Assembly: GCA_013041975.1 (NCBI GenBank)
Contig: JABDQZ010000169.1
Span: 1 to 16,332, forward strand
DNA from: Gammaproteobacteria bacterium
Lineage (GTDB): Bacteria; Pseudomonadota; Gammaproteobacteria; Chromatiales; Chromatiaceae
Reading direction: 5' to 3'
Length of the DNA: 16,332 bases
Below are positions 6,778 to 14,381 of this stretch, in pieces. Made by a program: the position numbers and the translations under genes. The notes under the pieces were generated by a model that worked only from the letters and a program-made list of their open reading frames with translations, was not told the DNA's origin and ran no database searches. How positions within the stretch are numbered: the stretch's first letter is position 1; the number at the start of each line of letters is the position of its first letter.

Positions 6778-8801
6778 GCAGCAATTCCTGAATGTCTTAA
6801 CAGTGCATCAATTTCCGGCTCACGTCCGCGAAATGCCACGAACAGTTCCATCGCATCTTTTGAACCACCTTTTTCAAGGACATTGTTTAAAAATCGTTTA
6901 CCGGTTTGCGCATCAAATATGCCGTTTTCTTCAAACATTGAGAAAGCATCTGCCGACAATACTTCAGCCCATTTATAACTATAGTAGCCTGCGGCATAAC
7001 CACCGGCGAATATGTGTGAAAAACCGTGTGCAAAACGACTCCACGCCGGGGGCATGATGACGGCAACCTCTTTTCTGACTTCATTGAGGATGTCATAAAT
7101 GCGACCACCATGCTGCGGGTCATACTCTGCATGGATGCGGAAATCAAAAATGGAAAACTCAAGCTGACGCACCATTATCATCGCCGACTGGAAGTTTTTA
7201 GCTGCCATCATGCGTTCATAGAGTTCATCGGGAATCGCTTTGCCGGTTTCATAATGGCCCGAAACCAGTCCCAGTGCTGCTTTTTCCCAGCACCAGTTTT
7301 CCATGATCTGTGAGGGTAGTTCCACCGCATCCCAGGCGACACCGTTGATGCCTGAAACCGCCGAGTAATCGATGCGCGTCAGCATGTGATGCAGACCATG
7401 ACCGAATTCATGAAACAGGGTTTCTACTTCATCATGTGTCAACAGGGCAGGTTTACCATCAACCGGCGGAGTAAAATTACAGGTCATGTAGGCAACCGGA
7501 ATCTGCTCACGTTCACTCGTTTTCAAGCGCGAGGCACAATCATCCATCCAGGCGCCACCGCGTTTTTTAGGACGAGCGTATAAATCAAAATAGAACTGGG
7601 CACGCACGCCTGTGTCATCCACAATTTCAAAAAACTTTACATCGGGATGCCAGGTATCGATACCTTCAAGCTCATTGAACGAAACCCCGTATAGTCGGCT
7701 GACAACATCGAACATACCCTGAATCACTTTCTCCGCCGGAAAATAGGGTTTCACCTCTTCCTGGCTGATGTTGTATTTTTTCTGACGCAATTTTTCACTG
7801 TAGTAGGCAATATCCCAGGGGTTGAGCGAGTCGATGGCATATTCACCTTTGGCAAAAGCCTTTAACTCGTCCAGCTCCTTCAACGCCTGATCGCGAGAAC
7901 GCTCGGCCAGGTCCTTTAAAAAGCCCAGTACCTGCTGTGGATCTTTTGCCATTTTCTTTGCCAGTGAACGCTCGGCATAATTGCCAAAGCCCAGCAACTG
8001 TGCCTGTTCGTGACGCAAGGCCAGCGTTTGCTCCATAATGTCGGAATTATCCCATTGAGGCTTGTCAGACTGGTCAGATGCCCTTGTGTTGTAGGCGCGA
8101 TAGACTTCTTCACGCAGTGACTGATTATCACCGTAAGTCATCACAGGATAATAGGAAGGAAAGTCCAGCGTCAGTACCCAGCCATCAAATTCACGTTGCT
8201 TTGCATTCTGTTTGGCCAAGGCCAAAGCCGACTCCGGCAGACCTGACAGTTCCGATGCATCAGTAATCTGTTTTACCCAGTCGTTGGTGGCATCGAGCAG
8301 GTTTTCAGAATATTCACTGGCTAGTTTTGACAGCTGCTGATCAATTTCCTTGAAACGCGCCTTTTGCGCTTCAGGAAGATCGACACCGGACAGGTGAAAA
8401 TCCCTGATGGCATTTTCAAGCACTTTTTTCTGCTCTTCATCCAGAGTCGCATCATTTTCAGCGACGTACTTATAAGCTTTATACAGTGCTTTATTCTGTC
8501 CCATTTCCGTTCCGTATTCAGACAGTTTGGGAAGGCAGGCATTATAAGCATCACGCAATTTATCGGAGTTGACCACTGAGTTCATATGCGAGACAGGTGA
8601 CCAGGCACGCGACAGGCGATCATCCAGTTCCTCAATGGGCTCGATGACTGACAACCAATCTGGCTGGGGATTGCTTTGCAGCAATTCAGCGATGGTTTTA
8701 CGGTTAAGCGCCAGCAATTCATCAATGGCGGGTTCAATATGATCAGGTTTGATCTGGCTAAATGCAGGCAGCCCCTGCATCTCGAGTAAAGGATTAGTCA
8801 T
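6774..8801 (-). CDS. prlC: Oligopeptidase A (M3 family zinc metallopeptidase)
   Basis: A 675-residue cytoplasmic M3-family endopeptidase, matching the length of E. coli PrlC (about 680). The zinc site is visible as HEFGH (464-468) within VETLFHEFGHGLHHML, and the third ligand is probably E494 in DAVELPSQ. The N-terminal helical half (about 1-200) and the C-terminal segment FAHGFSHIFAGGYAAGYYSY, which carries the substrate-binding Tyr/Gly-rich loop of the family, are both intact. The enzyme degrades short peptides left by ATP-dependent proteases and cleaved signal peptides. It sits between a small membrane ORF or GIDE protein upstream and the SH3 protein downstream, all on one strand. The Shine-Dalgarno before the ATG is weak. 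Nothing suggests damage. Confidence 0.97.
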   Translation of the reverse strand: MTNPLLEMQGLPAFSQIKPDHIEPAIDELLALNRKTIAELLQSNPQPDWLSVIEPIEELDDRLSRAWSPVSHMNSVVNSDKLRDAYNACLPKLSEYGTEMGQNKALYKAYKYVAENDATLDEEQKKVLENAIRDFHLSGVDLPEAQKARFKEIDQQLSKLASEYSENLLDATNDWVKQITDASELSGLPESALALAKQNAKQREFDGWVLTLDFPSYYPVMTYGDNQSLREEVYRAYNTRASDQSDKPQWDNSDIMEQTLALRHEQAQLLGFGNYAERSLAKKMAKDPQQVLGFLKDLAERSRDQALKELDELKAFAKGEYAIDSLNPWDIAYYSEKLRQKKYNISQEEVKPYFPAEKVIQGMFDVVSRLYGVSFNELEGIDTWHPDVKFFEIVDDTGVRAQFYFDLYARPKKRGGAWMDDCASRLKTSEREQIPVAYMTCNFTPPVDGKPALLTHDEVETLFHEFGHGLHHMLTRIDYSAVSGINGVAWDAVELPSQIMENWCWEKAALGLVSGHYETGKAIPDELYERMMAAKNFQSAMIMVRQLEFSIFDFRIHAEYDPQHGGRIYDILNEVRKEVAVIMPPAWSRFAHGFSHIFAGGYAAGYYSYKWAEVLSADAFSMFEENGIFDAQTGKRFLNNVLEKGGSKDAMELFVAFRGREPEIDALLRHSGIAA

Positions 8802-8822
8802 AAGGTCTGTTAAATCAGAAAG

Positions 8823-8930
8823 TTAGTGTTTCATGGTTAGGGCAAGAATACCGAAGCCGGCAAAGCTTGTAACTAGCCAATGATTGATTTTCACCACGTC
8901 CTTTACCTTGAAATCACCCTCTTCAAGCAC
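8823..8930 (-). CDS. Possible small single-span membrane protein
   Basis: In the 137 bases between the GIDE gene and prlC one minus-strand frame is open and protein-like. From a GTG at 8930 it encodes 35 residues: a charged start (VLEEGDFKVKDVVKIN), then HWLVTSFAGFGILALTMKH, a hydrophobic stretch long enough to cross the membrane, ending in Lys-His. A shorter version of 24 residues from an internal GTG at 8897 has AAGG 11 bases upstream. The stop lies 21 bases before prlC, which is operon-like spacing. No family is recognised. The lack of an ATG start and the short length leave chance as the main alternative. Confidence 0.3.
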   Translation of the reverse strand: MLEEGDFKVKDVVKINHWLVTSFAGFGILALTMKH

Positions 8931-8938
8931 AGCGCAGA

Positions 8939-9913
8939 TCAAAATCGGTTGGATAACAGGAACATCGCACCACTGCCACTGATGAAAAACACCACCAGCA
9001 GAAACACGGCGACATTGCGGTAGCGTTTGGCAAGGTCAAATTGGGGCAACGAGGAGATCAGGAACGGGAAACCCTTGACCGGTGATTTTGACAGGGTATG
9101 AATAATCATATCCTTTTTCTGTTGTTCGTACTTTTCATTGGTAATACGTTTGGCTGACTGGCGCGCCTCTTCCCATTCATTCATGTCAATCGTGCCATCG
9201 CCATCCTGATCGAAACGATCAACCATGCGCTGCTTGTCCTGTTTCCATATTTTCAGAATATCGCTGGTCATCTCCTTCTTTTTACGATGATGGTCTCTTT
9301 CTTCAAGCGAACGGAAGTGGCCAAGAACGTAGACCGGGTCACCGGAATAGATACGCTCTTCGGTGTATCGATAGTGGGTAAACAGTCCCATTTTCAGACT
9401 GCCCTGGCCAAAACCATGCGTTTCCATTTTTACTCTGAAACCACCGACTGATGCCTTGACGGGGCGCCTGACCGGGTTGCGATCTTCCGGCTGACGTGAT
9501 TTTCCGTACCAGATACTCTGGTCAGATGGCGTTACCTCCGCGCCTTTGGGCAGCACAATACATTTACCCGTTTCATCCTCCAGGATAAAGGCATGTTCGC
9601 TGGTTCCCTTTTCCAGCGTACGCCAGTTTTTATCGCCCTTGCGTTCAATTTCGTAGCGATACCAGCAGCACGGTGTATCGGTGAGTGGCGAAATCAGTGG
9701 GTTTTCGCCATCTGCATGCGCTATGCCGTCCAGCTCAACATAGCCCTGAGGAGCAGAACGCACTCTCGCTGTGGGCGTATCTTCAATCAGGCGTGAACGG
9801 CGTAGATAACTGAATGAAATATAAAAACACACCGCGGCAATACCACTGGTCAATAGCATCCAGATCCAGAACTCGACTGCATGCATGTGCATGATCTGCT
9901 GGGACATGCTCAT
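8939..9913 (-). CDS. GIDE-domain membrane protein with an EF-hand
   Basis: A 324-residue membrane protein. The first transmembrane helix lies at about 14-36 and a second at about 300-320. The part between begins with a region like the GIDE/BAM domain of mitochondrial MULAN: GYVELDGIAHADGENPLISPLTD and PCCWYRYEIER (about 57-91), then an EERIYSGDPVYVLGHFRS-like strand (185-202). It has no RING finger, so the common 'E3 ubiquitin ligase' label should not be read as activity. Residues 235-246 form a canonical EF-hand loop, with D235, D237, D239, G240, D243 and E246 in the calcium-coordinating positions. The gene lies 6 bases after lemA, a pairing known in many bacteria. Several Met codons (1, 3, 8, 10) make the exact start uncertain. 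The function is unknown, probably an envelope role. Confidence 0.85.
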   Translation of the reverse strand: MSMSQQIMHMHAVEFWIWMLLTSGIAAVCFYISFSYLRRSRLIEDTPTARVRSAPQGYVELDGIAHADGENPLISPLTDTPCCWYRYEIERKGDKNWRTLEKGTSEHAFILEDETGKCIVLPKGAEVTPSDQSIWYGKSRQPEDRNPVRRPVKASVGGFRVKMETHGFGQGSLKMGLFTHYRYTEERIYSGDPVYVLGHFRSLEERDHHRKKKEMTSDILKIWKQDKQRMVDRFDQDGDGTIDMNEWEEARQSAKRITNEKYEQQKKDMIIHTLSKSPVKGFPFLISSLPQFDLAKRYRNVAVFLLVVFFISGSGAMFLLSNRF

Positions 9914-9919
9914 TGGCTG

Positions 9920-10492
9920 TTAACCGAATAACTCCTTGATATTCACATCAGCGGTTTCTTCTTCAGAAAATTCCAGCAGGTCAGCGGATTTGAAATTCAT
10001 CACGCGGGCAATGATGACATCCGGAAACTGTTCGATACGTACATTATTATTATTTACGGCTTCGTTATAAAACTCACGGCGATCGGCAATGGCATTGGCC
10101 AGATCAGAAATTCTCCCCTGCAAATGCTGGAAGCTCTCATTGGCTTTCAGGTCCGGGTAATTTTCAGCCACCGCAAACAGCTGGCCCATGCCCATACGTA
10201 GCTGGGACTCGGCGATACCGAGTGCCGCCAGGTCATGACTCTGGCCTGCTGCATAAACGGCATTACGTGCCTGCATGACTTTATCCAGCGTTTCCTGTTC
10301 ATAGTTCATGTACTGCTTGCAGGTTTCCACCAGCTTGGGTAATTCATCATGACGCTGCTTTAGCAATACATCAATATTGGACCAGGCCTTGCTGACCCCG
10401 TGTTTTAACGAAACCAGGTTGTTGTAAATGGTAATGGCATAGATTACGACAACTGCGATAATGCCCCAGAAAATGAATGTTCCGACATCCAT
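9920..10492 (-). CDS. lemA: LemA family membrane protein
   Basis: A 190-residue LemA family protein of typical size. One N-terminal transmembrane helix (about 5-25) is followed by the family signature YNNLVSLKHGVSKAWSNIDV (23-42) and a helical bundle with LKQRHDELPKLVE, NYPDLKANESFQHLQ and ADRREFYNEAVNNNN. The bulk is expected outside the cytoplasm and anchored by the N-terminal helix. The molecular role is not established for the family, although it is commonly linked to envelope functions. It is the first gene of the minus-strand run and is followed directly by the GIDE protein. GGAG lies 7 bases before its ATG. It is divergent from the carbonic anhydrase gene. Confidence 0.93.
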   Translation of the reverse strand: MDVGTFIFWGIIAVVVIYAITIYNNLVSLKHGVSKAWSNIDVLLKQRHDELPKLVETCKQYMNYEQETLDKVMQARNAVYAAGQSHDLAALGIAESQLRMGMGQLFAVAENYPDLKANESFQHLQGRISDLANAIADRREFYNEAVNNNNVRIEQFPDVIIARVMNFKSADLLEFSEEETADVNIKELFG

Positions 10493-10499
10493 AGGTTTG

Positions 10500-10503
10500 C
10501 TCC
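10500..10503 (-). promoter_or_regulatory. Shine-Dalgarno of lemA
   Basis: GGAG on the minus strand, 7 bases upstream of the ATG at 10492, supports that start. It also overlaps the longest possible 5' end of the divergent carbonic anhydrase gene, which argues for a later start there. Confidence 0.6.
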
Positions 10504-10545
10504 ATAATGGCTAACAACAGATTTATCCAGCATAACGGCTTACAA

Positions 10546-11088
10546 ATGAAAAACATTAGAGATTTTGAAGACTTTACACCACAGATTGATGACAAGGTCT
10601 GGGTCGACCCAAGCGCCGTGGTGATTGGTGATACCCATATCGGTGCCGGCAGCAATATCTGGCCGAATGTCACTATCCGCGGTGATATCAACAAGATTCG
10701 AATCGGTGAAAAAACCAATATTCAGGACAACAGCTTATTACATAACAGCCATGACAGTCAGTACATGCCTGGGGGAGCTCCCCTGATCATTGGCAGTTAT
10801 GTCACTGTTGGGCATCAGGTGACTTTACATGGTTGTCAGATCGGTGATTACTGCCTGATTGGTATGGGCAGCATTGTACTTGATAACGTAAAGGTTCAGG
10901 ATCGCGTAATGATTGGGGCCGGCAGCCTGGTACCTCCCGGCAAGGTACTGGAATCAGGCTACCTTTATGTTGGCAGCCCGGTTAAGCAGGTGCGTGAACT
11001 CAAGCCATCAGAACTGGAATTTCTGGAATATTCAGCCGAGCACTACTGCGAGCTGGCACAACGTCACCAGGACTGCATGGCTGATTGA
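10546..11088 (+). CDS. Gamma-class carbonic anhydrase family protein (YrdA-like)
   Basis: A 180-residue left-handed beta-helix protein with hexapeptide repeats (for example VVIGDTHIGAGSNIWP, about 25-40). The three zinc His of the gamma class are present as H66 in DNSLLHNS and H90 and H95 in VGHQVTLHG. The motif GSPVKQVRELKPSELEFL near the C-terminus is the capping helix region of YrdA. Members are trimeric; activity varies and many are of unproven function, so 'family protein' is safer than enzyme. The ATG at 10546 was chosen because MKNIRDFEDFTPQI then matches the N-terminus of E. coli YrdA in length. An in-frame ATG at 10507 would add 13 residues without a better Shine-Dalgarno and lies only 15 bases from the lemA start. 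It ends 8 bases from the convergent pseudouridine synthase. Confidence 0.93.
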   Translation: MKNIRDFEDFTPQIDDKVWVDPSAVVIGDTHIGAGSNIWPNVTIRGDINKIRIGEKTNIQDNSLLHNSHDSQYMPGGAPLIIGSYVTVGHQVTLHGCQIGDYCLIGMGSIVLDNVKVQDRVMIGAGSLVPPGKVLESGYLYVGSPVKQVRELKPSELEFLEYSAEHYCELAQRHQDCMAD

Positions 11089-11096
11089 TACCTCAA

Positions 11097-11933
11097 TCAA
11101 GGCACAGGGCAATAACGACTGTCCAGTTGATAGGTTTTCTGGTTTTCTTCATCCAGGCTGAATGACAGATAACAGGCAACCAGTACAAGGTTCTCTTTAT
11201 CGGCTGTTTCAGCATCACCATAAAGCCGGTCGCCGACAATCGGGTGTCCCGCCTGGGCCAGATGGCGTCTTATCTGGTGTTTTCTGCCTGTTTCTATTGT
11301 TACCTTTACCACCGACTCATCATGCATTTCATCATACGTCAATGGCATGACATGGCTGATTGCCTTTTTGTCATCCAGTTCTGAATCCAGCATCATGGTT
11401 TCTGTTAACCTGCCTTTGACCCTGGCCTGGTAAGACTTTTCTATTTTTCTTTCATGAAACAGACGCGAAAATTTTGCAGCGCTCTTTTTCTTATGTGCCA
11501 GCAGTATCAAGCCGGATGCCGCGCGGTCAAGACGATGCACAATAAAAGCTGATCGTTGAGGTGTCAGGTGCTGTTCTGCCCAGCGGTAAATAGTACAGTG
11601 ATCACCCCATTTCGAGCCCTGTGACAACATGCCATAAGGCTTGAACCACACGCTGTAATCACCTTCATCAGCAATCAGTTCTGCAGCGGCTGGCTGCTGC
11701 TGCAAAACAGCCTCGTCATAATAGAGATGTAAAACGGCACCCTGTGGCAAGTGTTTGTCAGCGCGGCGAATACGTTGCGTACCTCTTGTCGTCGTCAGCC
11801 ACACCGCCCCTTTTTTCATGATTTGCTTGATAACCGTTTTACTCAAGCCGCTTTCTGCTGACAGCAGTGTAGCTGCATTGGCTGCGGATTCAGCAATATC
11901 CAGGTGCTTTTCAAATTTTCGTTTTGCCACCAT
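11097..11933 (-). CDS. RluA family RNA pseudouridine synthase
   Basis: A 278-residue enzyme that isomerises uridine to pseudouridine in rRNA or tRNA. The catalytic motif HRLDRAASGLILLA (133-146) carries Asp136. KSYQARVKGRL and HQIRRHLAQAGHPIVGDRLYG are the usual downstream RluA motifs. The N-terminal 60 residues (SGLSKTVIKQIMKKGAVWL) resemble an S4-type RNA-binding region. The ATG at 11933 was chosen; the frame stays open a further 62 codons upstream, but that part lies over the end of aroE and does not look like protein. The start is 25 bases after the aroE stop, so the two are likely cotranscribed. The exact target uridine cannot be read from the sequence; it does not closely match RluC or RluD in memory. 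Confidence 0.92.
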   Translation of the reverse strand: MVAKRKFEKHLDIAESAANAATLLSAESGLSKTVIKQIMKKGAVWLTTTRGTQRIRRADKHLPQGAVLHLYYDEAVLQQQPAAAELIADEGDYSVWFKPYGMLSQGSKWGDHCTIYRWAEQHLTPQRSAFIVHRLDRAASGLILLAHKKKSAAKFSRLFHERKIEKSYQARVKGRLTETMMLDSELDDKKAISHVMPLTYDEMHDESVVKVTIETGRKHQIRRHLAQAGHPIVGDRLYGDAETADKENLVLVACYLSFSLDEENQKTYQLDSRYCPVP

Positions 11934-11958
11934 CGTTACTAACCAGGCAGTTTCGTAT

Positions 11959-12765
11959 TCATCGCAATGATGCAATAACCTGCGAAGTTTCGGGGCGCAC
12001 GCCACGCCATAGATAAAATGATTCAGCGGCCTGCTCGACCAGCATGCCAAGGCCATCCAGCGCCCTGGCTGCATTATGCTGCTGACCCCATCGAACAAAG
12101 GCGGTGGCTTCAGTGGCATACATCATGTCATAAGTCCAGCCACCCTCTTCCAGGCAGTCATCGGGAATCGTCGGCAGCTTTCCAGTCAAACCAGCCGCCG
12201 TTCCGTTGATGATCAGGTCAAAACGTTTACCGGATAAGCCCTCCAGCCCCATACCCGTTACCGGCCCCAACTCCCTGACCTGTTCTGCCAGGTCCACGGC
12301 TTTGGCTGTTGTTCTGTTGGCTATCACCAGATGTTGAGGACTTTGCTCCAGCAAGGGACGAAGCACACCTTTGGATGCTCCACCTGCACCCAGCAACAGA
12401 ATTTTAGCTCCGGAAAAATTGAAAAGATGATTGCAGCCCAGGTCGGTAACCAGGCCAACGCCATCGGTGTTATCTCCACGAATTGAACCATCATCACGGT
12501 AGATCAGGGTGTTCACCGCACCAGCAGTCTGCGCCCGCTCACTGCGCTCATCACTGAGATCAAATGCCTGTTCCTTGAATGGCACGGTGACGTTAAGCCC
12601 TTTGCCACCATTTTGAAAAAAATAGCGCACATCTTCATGAAAGACTTCACCCAGAATACGACCATAATGAATATCTTGTCCGGTCTGCTCTGCAAACTGC
12701 TGATGAATCAGGGGAGATTTGGAGTGTTCGATGGGATTGCCGATTACCGCGTATTGATCAGTCAT
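11959..12765 (-). CDS. aroE: Shikimate dehydrogenase (NADP-dependent)
   Basis: A 268-residue AroE of usual length. It reduces 3-dehydroshikimate to shikimate in aromatic amino acid synthesis, in the cytoplasm. Substrate-binding residues lie in NPIEHSKSP (10-18) and NVTVPFKE (58-65), with catalytic Lys64. The partner Asp101 lies in GDNTDGVG (97-104). The NADP-binding loop is GAGGASKGVL (127-136), followed by NRTTAKA, whose Asn-Arg-Thr fits NADP preference. The gene is divergent from the TerB-family gene across an 86-base gap and is followed by the pseudouridine synthase. No strong Shine-Dalgarno precedes the ATG. Confidence 0.97.
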   Translation of the reverse strand: MTDQYAVIGNPIEHSKSPLIHQQFAEQTGQDIHYGRILGEVFHEDVRYFFQNGGKGLNVTVPFKEQAFDLSDERSERAQTAGAVNTLIYRDDGSIRGDNTDGVGLVTDLGCNHLFNFSGAKILLLGAGGASKGVLRPLLEQSPQHLVIANRTTAKAVDLAEQVRELGPVTGMGLEGLSGKRFDLIINGTAAGLTGKLPTIPDDCLEEGGWTYDMMYATEATAFVRWGQQHNAARALDGLGMLVEQAAESFYLWRGVRPETSQVIASLR

Positions 12766-12851
12766 ATTGAATTACCACAGCTGCTTCAATGTTCGTGTTA
12801 TCGTACACCAAATTCATAACTACCATATGTCGATAATTTACCGGGCTGTCT

Positions 12852-13307
12852 ATGCTGAAACAAATATCCGACTTTTTTAGCAACCACTTGTTATTGGCTG
12901 TAGATGATTCCTGTGCAGATGCAGAGCATTGCCTGCGCCTAGCAACCGCTGCCCTGATGATCGAGATGACGCGGGCAGATTACGATATCAAGTCAATCGA
13001 AATGGAAGCCACCATTGGCATGCTGCAAAAACATTTTTCCATTACCCCCGAAGAAACAGACGAGTTGGTCGATCTTGCAGAACTCGAGGCCGACAAGGCT
13101 ACCACTTACCATGAATTTACTTCTTTAATGAACCAGCATTATAACCAGGAGCAGAAGATTCAAGTCATTGAACTGCTCTGGGAAGTGGCCTATGCCGATG
13201 GTGAGATAGAAAAGTATGAGGATTTCCTGGTAAGGAAAATTGCTGAGCTGCTTTATGTTCCCCACAAGGAATTCATTGCCGCGAAACACCGGGTAACCGG
13301 CCTATGA
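12852..13307 (+). CDS. TerB family (tellurite resistance-like) protein
   Basis: A 151-residue soluble, acidic, all-helical protein with the TerB/DjlA-like fold pattern of two repeated helical halves. AALMIEMTRADYDIKSIE (about 33-50) and LLWEVAYADGEIEKYE (about 108-123) each carry clustered Asp and Glu that in TerB bind metal. Stand-alone TerB proteins like this are common in gammaproteobacteria and do not imply tellurite resistance; no terC, terD or terZ neighbours are present. The ATG at 12852 is preceded only by a weak GGG. It is divergent from aroE and converges on oxyR with 9 bases between stops. Confidence 0.9.
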   Translation: MLKQISDFFSNHLLLAVDDSCADAEHCLRLATAALMIEMTRADYDIKSIEMEATIGMLQKHFSITPEETDELVDLAELEADKATTYHEFTSLMNQHYNQEQKIQVIELLWEVAYADGEIEKYEDFLVRKIAELLYVPHKEFIAAKHRVTGL

Positions 13308-13316
13308 TGATGCCTG

Positions 13317-14210
13317 TTATTGCCTGTTGAGCTCTTGCCTGAATAGCTCCATCAGCAGTTCGATATTTCTCACGCCGGGATAGTTCGGCCGTACCATAAA
13401 GGCAATTTCACGATGAGGCCCGGGTTCACTCAGGGGAACCTTGGCGATTTGCGGGTTATTATCCACAATCTGCGATAAGGCCATGGCTGGCACCAGGGTG
13501 GTTCCCTGTCCATTGGCCACCAGTTGCACCAGGGTATTCAGGCTGGTGGCACTAAGATGATGTGCTCCGATATCTGACAAATGACAGGCGGCCAGTGCAT
13601 GATCCTTTAGGCAATGGCCCTCTTTAAGCAACATCAGACGTTCAGGGTCCAGTTCCTCACTACTGATAGCTGGTTTTGACGCCAGGTCATCATCCGTTGT
13701 CGTTATCCAGAAAAAATCTTCTGCCCAGAAAGAAAAGGTCAACAAGCCTTCACACTTGAAAGGTAGCGCCAGTATGGCTGAATCCAGTTCACCATTGCGG
13801 ACCTGTTCGACCAGTACATGCGACTGTTCTTCTGAAATCTGTAACTGCAACTGCGGATACTGTTTTTTCAGAACCGGCAGCACAACGGGTAACAGAAACG
13901 GACTAATGGTTGGAATAATGCCTATCGACAGGCTGCTGCTTAACGGCTCCTGCTGCCCTTCTGCTAGCTTCATCAGGTCATCAACCTGCAGCTTGATGCT
14001 GCGGGCTTTTTCCAGTGCCTGTCTACCAAGCGTGGTGACCAGTACCTGCTTGTTATTGCGTTCAAAAACCTGGAATCCAAGCTGCTTTTCCATTTCCGAA
14101 AGCGCGGTACTTAATGCCGACTGAGATACGGCGCAGCTATCGGCGGCTTTTTTAAAGTGCAGCGTACGTTCCACTGCCAGCGCATAGTTGATTTGTTTGA
14201 GGGAAATCAT
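13317..14210 (-). CDS. oxyR: OxyR-type hydrogen peroxide-sensing LysR regulator
   Basis: A 297-residue LysR-type regulator. The N-terminal winged helix-turn-helix includes HFKKAADSCAVSQSALSTAL (18-37), nearly the OxyR pattern, and the sensor domain begins IGIIPTISPFLLP. The redox pair is intact: C200 in EGHCLKDHALAAC and C209 nine residues later, the same spacing as Cys199/Cys208 of E. coli OxyR. Oxidation to a disulfide by peroxide would switch it to its activating form. The ATG at 14210 gives the same N-terminus as known OxyR; a further 8 codons to a TTG are open but unlikely. It is divergent from ahpC-ahpF, typical targets of OxyR. An additional Cys is at position 26 of the DNA-binding domain and another at 153. 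Confidence 0.94.
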   Translation of the reverse strand: MISLKQINYALAVERTLHFKKAADSCAVSQSALSTALSEMEKQLGFQVFERNNKQVLVTTLGRQALEKARSIKLQVDDLMKLAEGQQEPLSSSLSIGIIPTISPFLLPVVLPVLKKQYPQLQLQISEEQSHVLVEQVRNGELDSAILALPFKCEGLLTFSFWAEDFFWITTTDDDLASKPAISSEELDPERLMLLKEGHCLKDHALAACHLSDIGAHHLSATSLNTLVQLVANGQGTTLVPAMALSQIVDNNPQIAKVPLSEPGPHREIAFMVRPNYPGVRNIELLMELFRQELNRQ

Positions 14211-14238
14211 GAAACCAGTGTAACCCAAAACCAAATCA

Positions 14239-14259
14239 ATGTTCTGTTTTTTAGAACAT
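14239..14259. promoter_or_regulatory. Dyad in the oxyR-ahpC promoter region, likely LysR-type binding site
   Basis: ATGTTCT-N7-AGAACAT is an inverted repeat with perfect 7-base arms in the 171-base divergent gap. It starts 28 bases upstream of the oxyR ATG and lies about 120 bases upstream of ahpC. It contains a T-N11-A core of the LysR type. It does not match the classical E. coli OxyR ATAG-repeat consensus, so the binding protein is inferred from position only. The remainder of the gap is AT-rich. It holds a second 7-base inverted repeat (TTAATTT 14275-14281, AAATTAA 14303-14309) that could be chance. Confidence 0.45.
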
Positions 14260-14381
14260 GGATATCTATTTCTTTTAATTTTCTAAATCAACTTCATCCC
14301 TTAAATTAACACCATCTGCTTCATGAGCCACGAGGCAGCACAAATTTTTACTCATATTTTTTAATTTTTAGGAGAACTGAA

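Noticed and set aside
8939..9913. Annotation as an active E3 ubiquitin ligase
   Set aside because: No RING or other ubiquitin-ligase motif is present; only the GIDE-like region is shared with the mitochondrial protein.
10507..10545. Earlier ATG of the carbonic anhydrase gene
   Set aside because: It adds 13 residues that family members lack and would leave only 14 bases from the divergent lemA start. It remains a possible alternative, since neither start has a good Shine-Dalgarno.
11934..12119. A 62-codon upstream extension of the pseudouridine synthase frame
   Set aside because: It overlaps the coding end of aroE on the same strand, its translation shows no family motif, and the ATG at 11933 begins exactly where the conserved N-terminal domain begins.
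12852..13307. A functional tellurite-resistance operon
   Set aside because: Only a single TerB-like gene is present with no other ter genes nearby, so resistance is not supported.
13756..14124. A 122-codon plus-strand ORF inside oxyR
   Set aside because: It is antisense to the OxyR DNA-binding domain, and its Ser/Cys-rich composition is a shadow artefact.
14211..14234. Upstream TTG start for OxyR
   Set aside because: It adds eight residues not present in known OxyR proteins; the ATG at 14210 matches the usual N-terminus.
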